In this document: one piece after another, positions 44,801-52,897 of the stretch
Layout: each line of letters opens with the position of its first letter
Position numbering within the stretch: position 1 is the stretch's first letter
Source: an uncultured Alphaproteobacteria bacterium
GTDB lineage: Bacteria; Pseudomonadota; Alphaproteobacteria; Caulobacterales; Parvularculaceae
DNA: 52,897 nucleotides
NCBI GenBank assembly: GCA_937895955.1
Contig: CALAZI010000140.1
Coordinates: forward strand, 1 to 52,897
Direction of reading: 5' to 3'
Notes under the pieces: model-generated
Told to the model about the DNA's origin: nothing
The model's input: only the letters and a program-made list of their open reading frames with translations
Database searches by the model: none
Translations under genes and position numbers: made by a program

Positions 44801-46633
44801 ATGACACCCTTTGACGAAACGCAGGCGAAGCCCCAACGGTTCGGCGCGACGCTATGGCGGATGGCGCGCGTTCTGGGCCGTCCGGATCTTGCGCGATGGC
44901 GTCCGCGCATGATCGCCGCGGCCCTCGTCACGCTCGCCGCCAAGGGCTTCGCCGTCGCCGCGCCGGTCTATATGGGCGCCGGCATCAATCAGGTTGTCGA
45001 GGGCGAGGGGCCGGCCGGCGCGGCGGCGCCCTTCGCCGCATCTTTCGCGTTTTTCGCAATCGCCAGGTTTTTGTCGAACGGCCTGCCGCAGATCAGGGAT
45101 GCGTTTTTCACGCGCGTCACCCAGGACGCCAATCGCGTCATCGCCGTTGAGGCGTTCGCCCATGCGCAGGCTCAATCGCTGCAATTCCATCTGACGCGAC
45201 GCGCCGGCGCCATCAACCGCATCATTGAACGCGGCGCCGGCGCGATGGAGTTTCTGCTGCGGTTTCTCGCTTTCAATATCGGCCCGACGGCGATTGAACT
45301 CGCCCTGGCGGCGGGTGTGATGGCGGCGCTATATTCCTGGAAGCTGGCGCTTGTCGCGCTTTCAACCATCGCCGCCTATACGGTTTTCACCATCATCATC
45401 ACCGAATGGCGCAACAAGCAGCGCCGCGCGATGAATGAAGCCGATACGGAATTGCGCGCTATCACGATGGACACGCTCGCCAATTTCGAAACCGTAAAAG
45501 CGTTTGCGTCTGAACTGCGCGAAGCGGATCGGTATGACCGGGCGATGCGCGCCTATAACGACCGCTACGTCGTGCAGGCGCAATCGCTGTCCTTGCTGAA
45601 CGGCGGGCAGGAATTCCTGATGACGGCGGGCCTCTTCGCGGCGTCGCTCGTCGCCGCCTTCGCGGTGCGCGAGGGTTCTTTGAAAGCCGGCGACATCACG
45701 GCCGTCATCTTGATGCTGACCAATATCTACCGGCCGCTCGGCATTCTCGGATTCGCCTGGCGCGAGATCAAACAAGGCGCCGTCGATATCGAAAAGCTTT
45801 TCAACCTCCTGGATAACCGCCCGGAGATCGAAGACAGGCCGGACGCCATCGCGCTCGCGCCGTCGGCCGGCGCAATCCGCTTTGAAAATGTCGCCTTTCG
45901 GCATGAAGGCCGCGAGGCCGGTCTCGCCGGCGTCGACATCGACATCCCCGGCGGCGCTTTCGTCGGTCTTGTCGGTCCGTCCGGCGCTGGCAAGTCGACG
46001 ATCCTCAAGCTTTTGTTCCGCTTTTACGATCCCTCGACGGGACGCATCCTGATCGACGGCGTCGACATCCGCCGCGTCACGCAGCGCTCCTTGCGCGCCG
46101 CGCTCGGCCTCGTGCCGCAGGAAGTCGTTCTCTTCAACGATACGCTCCGCTTCAACCTTTCATACGCGCGGCCGGACGCCGATGATGCGGAAGTGACGGC
46201 GGCGGCGCGTCGGGCGCAGCTCGGCCCGTTCATCGACAGCCTGCCGCTCGGCCTTGACACGCGCGTCGGCGAGCGCGGCCTCAAGCTCTCGGGCGGCGAG
46301 AAGCAGCGCGTCGGCGTCGCGCGCGCGATTCTTCTCGATCCCGCCATTCTGGTTCTGGATGAGGCGACGTCTTCGCTCGATTCGGAAACCGAAAAGGATG
46401 TGCAGGCGGCGCTCGCCGAGGCCGCGCGCGGCAGGACGACGATCGCCGTCGCGCACCGTCTTTCAACGATCGCGCGCGCAGACGTCATTTATGTTCTCGA
46501 TCGCGGCGCCATCGCAGAGCAGGGCCGGCATGAACAGCTGCTCGCGCGTAACGGCCTTTATGCGAGCCTGTGGCGCCGGCAGACGGATCGCGAAACGGCC
46601 GATGCGGCGCGCAGCCCGGCGCCGTCGCGCTAG
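44801..46633 (+). CDS. ABC transporter, fused permease/ATPase, Atm1/ABCB7 type
   Basis: 610-residue half-transporter that works as a homodimer in the inner membrane. Six helices occupy about residues 35-310. The permease part matches Atm1/ABCB7/HMT1 proteins, which export glutathione-linked Fe-S precursors or metals: FFTRVTQDANRVIAVEAFAH, RRAGAINRIIERGAGAMEFL and the helix with NFETVKAFASE. The nucleotide-binding part has Walker A GPSGAGKST, signature LSGGEKQR and Walker B ILVLDEATSSLD with the H-loop VAHRLSTI. Its TAG shares CTAG with the convergent hybrid kinase. Confidence 0.93.
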   Translation: MTPFDETQAKPQRFGATLWRMARVLGRPDLARWRPRMIAAALVTLAAKGFAVAAPVYMGAGINQVVEGEGPAGAAAPFAASFAFFAIARFLSNGLPQIRDAFFTRVTQDANRVIAVEAFAHAQAQSLQFHLTRRAGAINRIIERGAGAMEFLLRFLAFNIGPTAIELALAAGVMAALYSWKLALVALSTIAAYTVFTIIITEWRNKQRRAMNEADTELRAITMDTLANFETVKAFASELREADRYDRAMRAYNDRYVVQAQSLSLLNGGQEFLMTAGLFAASLVAAFAVREGSLKAGDITAVILMLTNIYRPLGILGFAWREIKQGAVDIEKLFNLLDNRPEIEDRPDAIALAPSAGAIRFENVAFRHEGREAGLAGVDIDIPGGAFVGLVGPSGAGKSTILKLLFRFYDPSTGRILIDGVDIRRVTQRSLRAALGLVPQEVVLFNDTLRFNLSYARPDADDAEVTAAARRAQLGPFIDSLPLGLDTRVGERGLKLSGGEKQRVGVARAILLDPAILVLDEATSSLDSETEKDVQAALAEAARGRTTIAVAHRLSTIARADVIYVLDRGAIAEQGRHEQLLARNGLYASLWRRQTDRETADAARSPAPSR

Positions 46634-49600
46634 CCCGTCGAAAGCAGGCGCGGCGCAGCTGTCGACGCCGCCCATTTCTTTATTTTTTCCAGCAGCGCGC
46701 CTTGTTTCACAGGCTTTGCGAGATAATCGTCCATCCCCGCGTCGAGACAGCGCTGGCGGTCTTCAGCGAGCGCATGAGCCGTCACGCCGACAATGGCGGT
46801 CCGCTCGCCGTTCGCCGCCTGCGCTTTCCGGATTTCGGCCGTCGCCTCGACGCCGTCCATTTCCGGCATTGAAATGTCCATGAAGATCAAGGCGAAGGAG
46901 CCGGCGTTGACCATCGCAACCGCCTCGCGGCCGTTCTCGGCGATTGTCACGCGGCAACCGAGTTGTTCGAGCATCGACCGGATGACCATCTGATTGACGA
47001 TGTTGTCTTCGGCGACGAGGACGTCGATCGACGCTGATTCATCGACCGCCGCCTGCGGTTGAGAAACATCCTCCGCATTTCGCATCGCATCATGCGCTGC
47101 GCGCGCACGATCAAGCGAACGGCTGTTGAGGCAAGAGACGATCGCGTCGTGAAGCATGGAAGACCGGGCCGGCTTGAGGAGATAGGCGTCGAAGAGCGTG
47201 TCGACGACATCGTCGGGCTGGCCTTTTGCGCCTGAAGACGTGAGCAGGATCGTCGGCGCAGCGCCTGCGACCGGGTCGGCGCGCAGGCGCGAGGCGAATT
47301 CGACGCCGTCAAGTTCCGGCATCTGCTGATCAAGAATGATGAGATCGAACGGCGCGCCTTTTCGCGCCTCGTCGAGCGCAGCGTCCAGCGCTTCGATCGG
47401 CTTGCCGAAAGCGACGCTGGCGATTCCCCAGGCGGCGAGCTGTTCCGACAAAATATCGAGATTGACTTTTATGTCGTCGACGATGAGCGCCCGCACGCCG
47501 TCAAGCGTCGTCGCGACCGGCGCTTTCGCGCGCTGATCGATCGGGAAGGGCGCGCGCACGACAAATCGGGAGCCTTTCCCGACGACGCTGCTCGCGCTCA
47601 CCGCGCCGCCCATCGCCTCGGCGAGTTTCTGCGTGATGGCGAGGCCGAGACCCGTGCCGTCGTGCCGGCGCGCAGATGAGTTGTCCGCCTGTTCGAAAGC
47701 TTCAAAGATCGACTCAAGCTTTTCGGCCGGAATGCCGCAGCCGGTGTCCTCAACAGCGATGACGACATCGGCGATCTCGCCTCTGCGCCGCCCGGTCACC
47801 GAAACGAGAATGTGGCCGCTGCTTGTGAATTTGACCGCGTTCCCGAGAAGATTTGTGATGATCTGTCTCACGCGCCCCGCGTCGCCGACAAAGGCGTCGC
47901 CGAGCGTCGGCTGGTAACGCAGCATCAACTCAAGGTTCTTTTCCTTGATCGAGAGACCAAGGAGCGTGATTACGTCTTCAAGAACGCTGCGCAGATTGAA
48001 CGGCTCCGCCTTCATTATCATTTTTCCCGCCTCCAGTTTGGAGAAGTCGAGAATGTCGTTGATGATGGTCAGAAGATTCTCTCCGCTATTGACGATCACC
48101 TGAACCATATCGCGCTGGCGCGTCGTCAAATCCGTGTCCAGAAGAAGCGATGACATGCCGACGACGCCGTTCATCGGCGTCCTGATCTCATGGCTCATAT
48201 TGGCGAGGAACGCGGATTTTGCGCGATTGGCCGACTCGGCGGCGTTCGTCGCCGATTGCAGTTCCGTATTGAGCGTTTCCAGCTCATGTTCGCGCAATTT
48301 CAGCTCGGTGATGTCGGCGTAGGTCACGACATATCCGCCGCAAGGGCGGCGCCGGATTTTCTCGGAGACTATTTTCCCGTCTTTCTGGCGACGCACGGTG
48401 GCGAAGAATCCCTCGGCCGCAAGCGCCTTTTTCATCTGATCGAAATATTCGTCGGTGGTCGCATAGGGATAAAGCTTGTGGCGGATGCCGATATCGAGAA
48501 TCTCGGCGATATTTCGTCCCATCGCCCAAACGGCCGGCGGCAATCCGGATATTGTCGCCGCTTTGCTGTTGACGGTTTCGATGATGAAATCGTCGTCGAA
48601 GACGACAATGCCGTCAGCCATCGACTCGATGACTTCGTCCAGCAGAACATTGCGCTCGAGCAGTTCCGCAGTGCGGTTTTCGACTTCTTCCTCTAAATGC
48701 GCGTTTGCCTCGATCAATTCCGTTCGCGCCTTGTCGGCTTCTCGCCGCGCCGCCATCTCCGCCGTTACGTTGCGGCCGACGCCGCGATAGCCGAGGAATT
48801 CGCCGTCAGACGCAAATACAGGCTTGCCGCTTCGCGCCAGCCAGACCGATTGTCCATCGTCACGAACAAGCTCGGTGACAGCGTCTTTGAAAGGTTTGCG
48901 CATGACAAGCGCGTCGGGCTGCTCATGCACGGCGCCGTATTTGGCGGCCGGAAGTTCGCCCATCCGGTAGCCGATGAATTCGGAGTGACGGATGCCGGTG
49001 ATCTCATCCGCCCTGTCAGAGAAGTATGTGTAACGTAATTCAGCGTCCGCCTCCCACAGCCAGTCGGAAGCGCTTTCGGCGAAATCCTGAAAGCGTTTTT
49101 CATTTTCTTCGATACGACGCTGTTGATCGACGCTTTGGGTCAGGTCCGACGTCCAACCGCGAACTCCATGGTAAATCCCGTCCTCGTCATAATGATGACT
49201 CATCGACGTCGAGATCGTCCTCGCGGCGCCGTTGTGATCGCGTACAAGGTAGGAGAAATTGCGAACGTCGACGCGCTCCGTCAGCGAGCGCTGCAAGAAC
49301 TCACGTTGCTCGGCCGGCCCTGCATAAAATCGGTCATCGAAGACGTCGCTGATATGGCTGCCGCAAATGTCATGAGGCGTTTTACCGATTAGTTCCTCAA
49401 TATTGGGCGACATATAGGTCAGATGATGATTTTCATCAGTTTCCCACGCCCAATCCGACGCCATTTTCATGAAGTCGCGCAGAGTTTCGCGGGCGCGGGC
49501 TGCGGCGATGATGTTCTCAGTCTTTTCGGCGCACAATTCATAAATAAGATGATGGTGTCGGGCGAGTATCCGGGATACGAGGATGCCGCCCATGGCGAGC

Positions 49601-50127
49601 AGATACGCAATCGCACTCATCGTTGCGCCGCCTTCAATCAAAGCTCGAATGACGATCGGCGCCAGACAGAAAACCAAAATTTGCCGCGAATAATATTTAT
49701 CCGCCGCGGCGGTCATAGCGCCGCCGACGCCGCAAACCGACGTCCATGCGATCAACAGGAACTTTTGTTCCGGCGAGGCTAATTCGAACATCGCCAAGGC
49801 GACAAAGGCGCAGGCGATCCCCTGAAATGCGCCAAGCATGGCTGTTATTGCCAGAAGATCGCGTCGCTGCGTTTGGCTGAGCGCGGCGATATCGAGTTTG
49901 CGCCAGCGATAGGCCTGAACCCCGGCGAATCCTGCATAGAGAAAGTAAGCCGCCCCAAACAGGAATAGGCCATCGGGACGGAGCGAAAGAATGACAAACG
50001 CCGTCGCGATCGCGTTGGCGATATTGAAGAGTGGGATCAATCGCCTGAATTCACGCAGGCGACGCTCAACGACAGAATCAGGCGCGTTTCTGTCGCCGCC
50101 GAACAGCGTTAAAAGCACCGATCGCAT
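46630..50127 (-). CDS. Large hybrid histidine kinase with PAS domains and two receivers
   Basis: 1165 residues. About six helices lie in residues 30-190. Three PAS domains follow (DFMKMASDWAWETDENHHLTY; FAESASDWLWEADAELRYTY; IESMADGIVVFDDDFIIETV), then HisKA with His646 (MSHEIRTPMNG), the ATPase domain (NLLGNAVKF, DTGCGIP, GTGLGLAIT), receiver 1 (Asp933 in LIILDQQMP) and receiver 2 (Asp1084 in IFMDISMP). No Hpt domain is attached. Start ATG 50127 follows GGAG at longer than usual spacing; TTG 50148 is the alternative. It is an orphan, so the downstream partner lies elsewhere. Confidence 0.93.
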   Translation of the reverse strand: MRSVLLTLFGGDRNAPDSVVERRLREFRRLIPLFNIANAIATAFVILSLRPDGLFLFGAAYFLYAGFAGVQAYRWRKLDIAALSQTQRRDLLAITAMLGAFQGIACAFVALAMFELASPEQKFLLIAWTSVCGVGGAMTAAADKYYSRQILVFCLAPIVIRALIEGGATMSAIAYLLAMGGILVSRILARHHHLIYELCAEKTENIIAAARARETLRDFMKMASDWAWETDENHHLTYMSPNIEELIGKTPHDICGSHISDVFDDRFYAGPAEQREFLQRSLTERVDVRNFSYLVRDHNGAARTISTSMSHHYDEDGIYHGVRGWTSDLTQSVDQQRRIEENEKRFQDFAESASDWLWEADAELRYTYFSDRADEITGIRHSEFIGYRMGELPAAKYGAVHEQPDALVMRKPFKDAVTELVRDDGQSVWLARSGKPVFASDGEFLGYRGVGRNVTAEMAARREADKARTELIEANAHLEEEVENRTAELLERNVLLDEVIESMADGIVVFDDDFIIETVNSKAATISGLPPAVWAMGRNIAEILDIGIRHKLYPYATTDEYFDQMKKALAAEGFFATVRRQKDGKIVSEKIRRRPCGGYVVTYADITELKLREHELETLNTELQSATNAAESANRAKSAFLANMSHEIRTPMNGVVGMSSLLLDTDLTTRQRDMVQVIVNSGENLLTIINDILDFSKLEAGKMIMKAEPFNLRSVLEDVITLLGLSIKEKNLELMLRYQPTLGDAFVGDAGRVRQIITNLLGNAVKFTSSGHILVSVTGRRRGEIADVVIAVEDTGCGIPAEKLESIFEAFEQADNSSARRHDGTGLGLAITQKLAEAMGGAVSASSVVGKGSRFVVRAPFPIDQRAKAPVATTLDGVRALIVDDIKVNLDILSEQLAAWGIASVAFGKPIEALDAALDEARKGAPFDLIILDQQMPELDGVEFASRLRADPVAGAAPTILLTSSGAKGQPDDVVDTLFDAYLLKPARSSMLHDAIVSCLNSRSLDRARAAHDAMRNAEDVSQPQAAVDESASIDVLVAEDNIVNQMVIRSMLEQLGCRVTIAENGREAVAMVNAGSFALIFMDISMPEMDGVEATAEIRKAQAANGERTAIVGVTAHALAEDRQRCLDAGMDDYLAKPVKQGALLEKIKKWAASTAAPRLLSTG

Positions 50128-50234
50128 CCCGAACGGATCTCCTGGCAATTGGAGAACATATAGGGCGCGGACGTTAAATGGCGGTTTACCAAGTGCGGCG
50201 AGGGTTCGAAATCGCGAAATAGGGCGGATGCCGA

Positions 50235-51209
50235 ATGCAGCTCAAACCGCCGTCTGATCGGCCGATATTCTCCGGGTTCGACGCCTTTTACGAGACGTCG
50301 ATTGCGCCGTATCTGGCGGAAAAAGAGAGAGATCGCGTCGCCGCGGTTACCAATATATTAATTCTCGGCGCCGCGACGACGGCGCTGACGCTTGCGCTCG
50401 CGTTTTTCGGACCCCTTGGCGACAGCAATGTCGAAGCCGCGTTTTTCGTCGGCGCCGGAGGCGCGGCGCTTTGCGGCTGGCTGCTCAATCGCACGCGCGC
50501 CGACATCACGCATGGGCTTCTGGACAGGGTCGCGTCGCGGCTCGGCTTCGCCTATCGCGGCAGGCTGGCGAGGCCGTTTTATCATGAGCGGTTTCGCTCG
50601 CTGAGGATGCTGCCCAATCACAACCGGGAAGCATGGGAGGATGAGGTGCGCGGCGAGCACGCCGGCGCCGAATTCACCCTGTGCGAGGCTCATCTCAAAT
50701 ACAAAACGTCCGGAAAAAACTCATCGACCCGAACGGTTTTCCACGGTCAGCTCTTCGTCATCGACTATCCGAAGCGGTTTTTGGGAACGACGGTCGTTTT
50801 GCGCGACAGCGGCGTTCTGAACAGGTTCGGAAAGCCGGGTAAGGAGTTTCACCGCGTCGGGCTTGTTTCAACGGATTTTGAGAAGGCGTTCGAAGCCTGG
50901 TCGACCGATCAGGTCGAAGCGCGCGAGCTGCTCGACCCGCTCATTCTGGAGCGTTTTCTGGAGCTCGAACGGCTTTATGAGGGAAAGAAAATCCGCGCCG
51001 CGTTTGACGACGGCAAGCTGTTGATCGCGATCGAAACCGGCGACCGGCTCAATATGGGGACGATGTTCCGGCCCCTCACCGGAACCGGCCGCGTCGAGAC
51101 GATCCTCGCCGAATTCGATGTCATTTTCGATCTTATTGAGGTGTTGTTGAAACGCCTCGACGGCCGCATCGACGGCGCCTTTTCCCTCGATCATGTGAAG
51201 CGAGCCTGA
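50235..51209 (+). CDS. DUF3137 domain-containing membrane protein
   Basis: 324 residues. Two helices occur at about 38-85, after a cytosolic N-terminus with FDAFYETSIAPYLAEKERDR. The large soluble remainder has the DUF3137 features GEHAGAEFTLCEAHLKYKT, TVFHGQLFVIDYPKRF, FEAWSTDQVEARELLDPLILERFLEL and a C-terminal DVIFDLIEVLLKRLDG. Function is unknown. It starts 107 bases from the divergent hybrid kinase and is followed after 78 bases by a secreted-protein gene on the same strand. Confidence 0.85.
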   Translation: MQLKPPSDRPIFSGFDAFYETSIAPYLAEKERDRVAAVTNILILGAATTALTLALAFFGPLGDSNVEAAFFVGAGGAALCGWLLNRTRADITHGLLDRVASRLGFAYRGRLARPFYHERFRSLRMLPNHNREAWEDEVRGEHAGAEFTLCEAHLKYKTSGKNSSTRTVFHGQLFVIDYPKRFLGTTVVLRDSGVLNRFGKPGKEFHRVGLVSTDFEKAFEAWSTDQVEARELLDPLILERFLELERLYEGKKIRAAFDDGKLLIAIETGDRLNMGTMFRPLTGTGRVETILAEFDVIFDLIEVLLKRLDGRIDGAFSLDHVKRA

Positions 51210-51287
51210 CGAAAATTTCAGGGCTGCGTCGAAAAGGAGCCGCCTCGCGCGTCACTCTTGCGAACCGTGAAAGCGAGGGAGGGCGTC

Positions 51288-51950
51288 ATGCTCAAGGGAT
51301 TGATCTGTTTCGCCGCTGCGGCCGGCGCCATGACCGGCGTCGCCGCGGCCGCCGGCGCGAAATTGCCGAAAGACTTCTTCTGGGATCGCGACCGGGAAAT
51401 CGCGGTCGCCCGCAGCGCCGCGCCCGAAACGCTGTCGGCGAAGGCGACGGTCTGGGTGTTGACGCGCGCGGGCTATGAAAAGGCGGTAGAGGGAGAGAAC
51501 GGCGCCAACTGCCTCGTCACCCGCGGCTGGAGCGCGCCGTTCGATACCGACCTGTTCGGCTGGCCCGAGCTTGTCGCGCCGATATGCTATGATGCGGTCG
51601 CTTCGGGCGCGCCGATGAAGGAACAGTTCCTGCGCGCCGAACTCGGCCTTCAGGGCAAAAGCCATGACGACATTAAGCGCGCGGTATACGAAGCCTATGG
51701 CGACGGGCGTTTGCGTCCCGTCGAACGGCTCGGTCTTTCCTACATGTATTCCGATGCGCAAATTTTGGGGCCGGATGTCGGCCATTGGCATCCGCATTTG
51801 ATGATCCACGCGCCTTATTACACAAGCGACCGTCTCGGTCCGAATACGATCTCAAGCGGCGATCCGGTCATCGTCGAAGGCGAAGGAACGGCGCGCGCGA
51901 TCATCGCCGTGCCGGTCGACGGCCGCACGCATATCAAGCCGCATCGCTAG
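51288..51950 (+). CDS. Secreted protein of unknown function
   Basis: 220 residues. A signal peptide is clear (MLKGLICFAAAAGAMTGVAA, cleavage near residue 22). The mature protein contains ATVWVLTRAGYEKAVEGENG, NCLVTRGWSAP, a single further Cys in APICYDAV, and RLGLSYMYSDAQILGP with GHWHPHLMIHAPYY toward the end. The HWHPHLMIH string is rich in possible metal ligands. I do not recognise the family. ATG 51288 has GAGGGAGGGC before it; the frame opens 30 bases earlier. The stop shares CTAG with the helicase gene. Confidence 0.7.
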   Translation: MLKGLICFAAAAGAMTGVAAAAGAKLPKDFFWDRDREIAVARSAAPETLSAKATVWVLTRAGYEKAVEGENGANCLVTRGWSAPFDTDLFGWPELVAPICYDAVASGAPMKEQFLRAELGLQGKSHDDIKRAVYEAYGDGRLRPVERLGLSYMYSDAQILGPDVGHWHPHLMIHAPYYTSDRLGPNTISSGDPVIVEGEGTARAIIAVPVDGRTHIKPHR

Positions 51951-52897
51951 CGCACGAGAGTGAGTTTCTGCGCCGCGCGCGTGACGCCGGTGTAAAGCCA
52001 GCGCGCGGCGTGTTCGCGAAAGGCGTAGCTTTCGTCGAAAAGGACGATCTCATCCCATTGGCTGCCTTGCGCCTTGTGAACGGTGAGGGCGTAGCCGAAA
52101 TCGAACTCGTCTGAATTCTTGCGCTGCGCCCAGGGAACGCTTTCCGGCCCGTCGGTAAACATCGCCTTCGGCACGGAGATCGAGACGTTTTTCCCGCCGT
52201 CTTCCGGCGCGACGATCATCCGCGCCTTTTCCCCGCGCGGCGATTTCCTGAGGACGACCGTCCAGATGCCGCCGTTCAGGAGGCCCTTCGTCTTGTTGTT
52301 GCGAAGGCAGACGAGTTTCTCCATCGCTTCGGGAAGCGGGTCCGAATGGCCCTTCAATTCGCGAATGCGGTCGTTGAAGCGCTTGCGCGTCCGGTTCGTG
52401 CCGACAAGGATCTGATCGGCGGCGAGAATGTCGTCGGACGTGATTTCATCCTTACGGATGATGCGGCAAAGGTGATCGCCGCCGAAATCGTCGGACCCCG
52501 TTTGCGGTTTCCCTTCGCGGATCTGCATCGAAAGGCGGATGATCGGATTGTCGCGCGCCTGCCGGTGAATTTCCGTCAGCATGAAGTCGGGTTCGGCTTC
52601 GGTGAAAAAGCCGCCGCCCTTGACGGGCGGCAATTGCGCCGGATCGCCGAGCACCAGAACGGGCTTGCCGAAGGAAAGAAGATCGCGGCCGAGTTCTTCA
52701 TCGACCATCGAACATTCGTCGATGATGATGAGGTCGGCGGTCGAGGCCGGCGCGTCGCGGCGGATGGTGAACATCAGCTCGCCTTCTTCCGTCTCGTCCT
52801 CGCGCGCCGGGCGATAGATGAGCGAATGGATGGTCGTCGCGCCGACGCAGCCCTTTTGCCGCATCACATGGGCGGCCTTGCCGGTGAAGGCGGCGAA
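51947..52897 (-). CDS. RecD-like superfamily 1B DNA helicase/AAA ATPase, 5' end missing
   Basis: The visible 316 residues are the C-terminal part of a RecD2/TraA-like helicase; the gene runs off the right end, so Walker A is not in the window. The first visible residues FAAFTGKAAHVMRQKG are motif Ia, followed by TTIHSLIY, Walker B IIDECSMVDEEL, GDPAQLPPVKGGGFF and the C-terminal UvrD_C_2 motif FGYALTVHKAQGSQWDEIVLFDE with YTGVTRAAQKL. It moves 5'-3' on single-stranded DNA in repair, by family knowledge. In the same frame translation continues to the last base. Confidence 0.9.
   Translation of the reverse strand, partial: FAAFTGKAAHVMRQKGCVGATTIHSLIYRPAREDETEEGELMFTIRRDAPASTADLIIIDECSMVDEELGRDLLSFGKPVLVLGDPAQLPPVKGGGFFTEAEPDFMLTEIHRQARDNPIIRLSMQIREGKPQTGSDDFGGDHLCRIIRKDEITSDDILAADQILVGTNRTRKRFNDRIRELKGHSDPLPEAMEKLVCLRNNKTKGLLNGGIWTVVLRKSPRGEKARMIVAPEDGGKNVSISVPKAMFTDGPESVPWAQRKNSDEFDFGYALTVHKAQGSQWDEIVLFDESYAFREHAARWLYTGVTRAAQKLTLVR

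Overview
The window is dense, GC-rich chromosomal DNA of an alphaproteobacterium. The clustering of ubiK, a YbjN-domain gene and proC, the lgt-midA-pgeF-prs block, strong third-position GC and GTG/TTG starts fit Caulobacterales/Parvularculales/Rhizobiales-like lineages; I cannot name a genus. About 55 protein genes cover almost all of the sequence. Most neighbours on the same strand overlap by ATGA or GTGA. No intergenic stretch exceeds 300 bases. I see no phage, transposase, plasmid, CRISPR or defence genes. It reads as a housekeeping region with a few poorly characterised cassettes.

Layout. 1-2 kb: 3' end of a tRNA-Gly(UCC), then an orphan hybrid histidine kinase. 2-6.5 kb: SDR oxidoreductase plus the two subunits of a hydantoinase/5-oxoprolinase-type enzyme in one operon. 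6.7-11.7 kb: complete branched-chain 2-oxoacid dehydrogenase complex (E1 alpha, E1 beta, E2, E3), with a palindromic repeat pair inside the E2 linker. 11.7-14.4 kb: RimB-like protease, RimK ligase, GNAT acetyltransferase, arginase/agmatinase-family enzyme. 14.4-18.2 kb (minus): lgt, midA, pgeF, prs. 18.3-20 kb: ubiK, YbjN-domain gene, proC. 20-25 kb (minus): RnfD-like membrane protein, DUF2330 secreted protein, pgsA, and an OmpR/EnvZ-type pair. 25-27.9 kb: DoxX protein, upp, a fungal-type cytosine deaminase, a small secreted protein, a PepSY membrane protein. 27.9-31.4 kb: DEAD-box helicase with its own promoter and leader, AraC regulator, alpha/beta hydrolase. 31.4-36.5 kb (mainly minus): uvrC, then a cassette of a 26-residue membrane peptide, a Na+/Ca2+ exchanger, a pteridine-reductase-like SDR, a FolB-like protein and a QueD-like protein. 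36.7-42.6 kb: PAS protein, class V aminotransferase, mmsA, GFA protein, DedA protein, DUF1330, 3-hydroxyisobutyryl-CoA hydrolase. 42.6-44.7 kb (minus): glycosyltransferase and two PilZ proteins. 44.8-52.9 kb: Atm1-type ABC transporter, large hybrid kinase, DUF3137 protein, secreted protein of unknown function, and a RecD-like helicase cut by the window end.

Functional links. The bkd complex and the mmsA/hydrolase genes 27 kb away cover several steps of valine breakdown. Upp and the cytosine deaminase together would make UMP from cytosine. RimB and RimK would modify ribosomal protein S6. The overlapping SDR/FolB/QueD-like genes look like a reduced-pterin pathway with an altered active site, and are the best candidate here for an undescribed function. 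Structural oddities include five convergent gene pairs that share one CTAG as both stop codons, and a 153-base convergent coding overlap.
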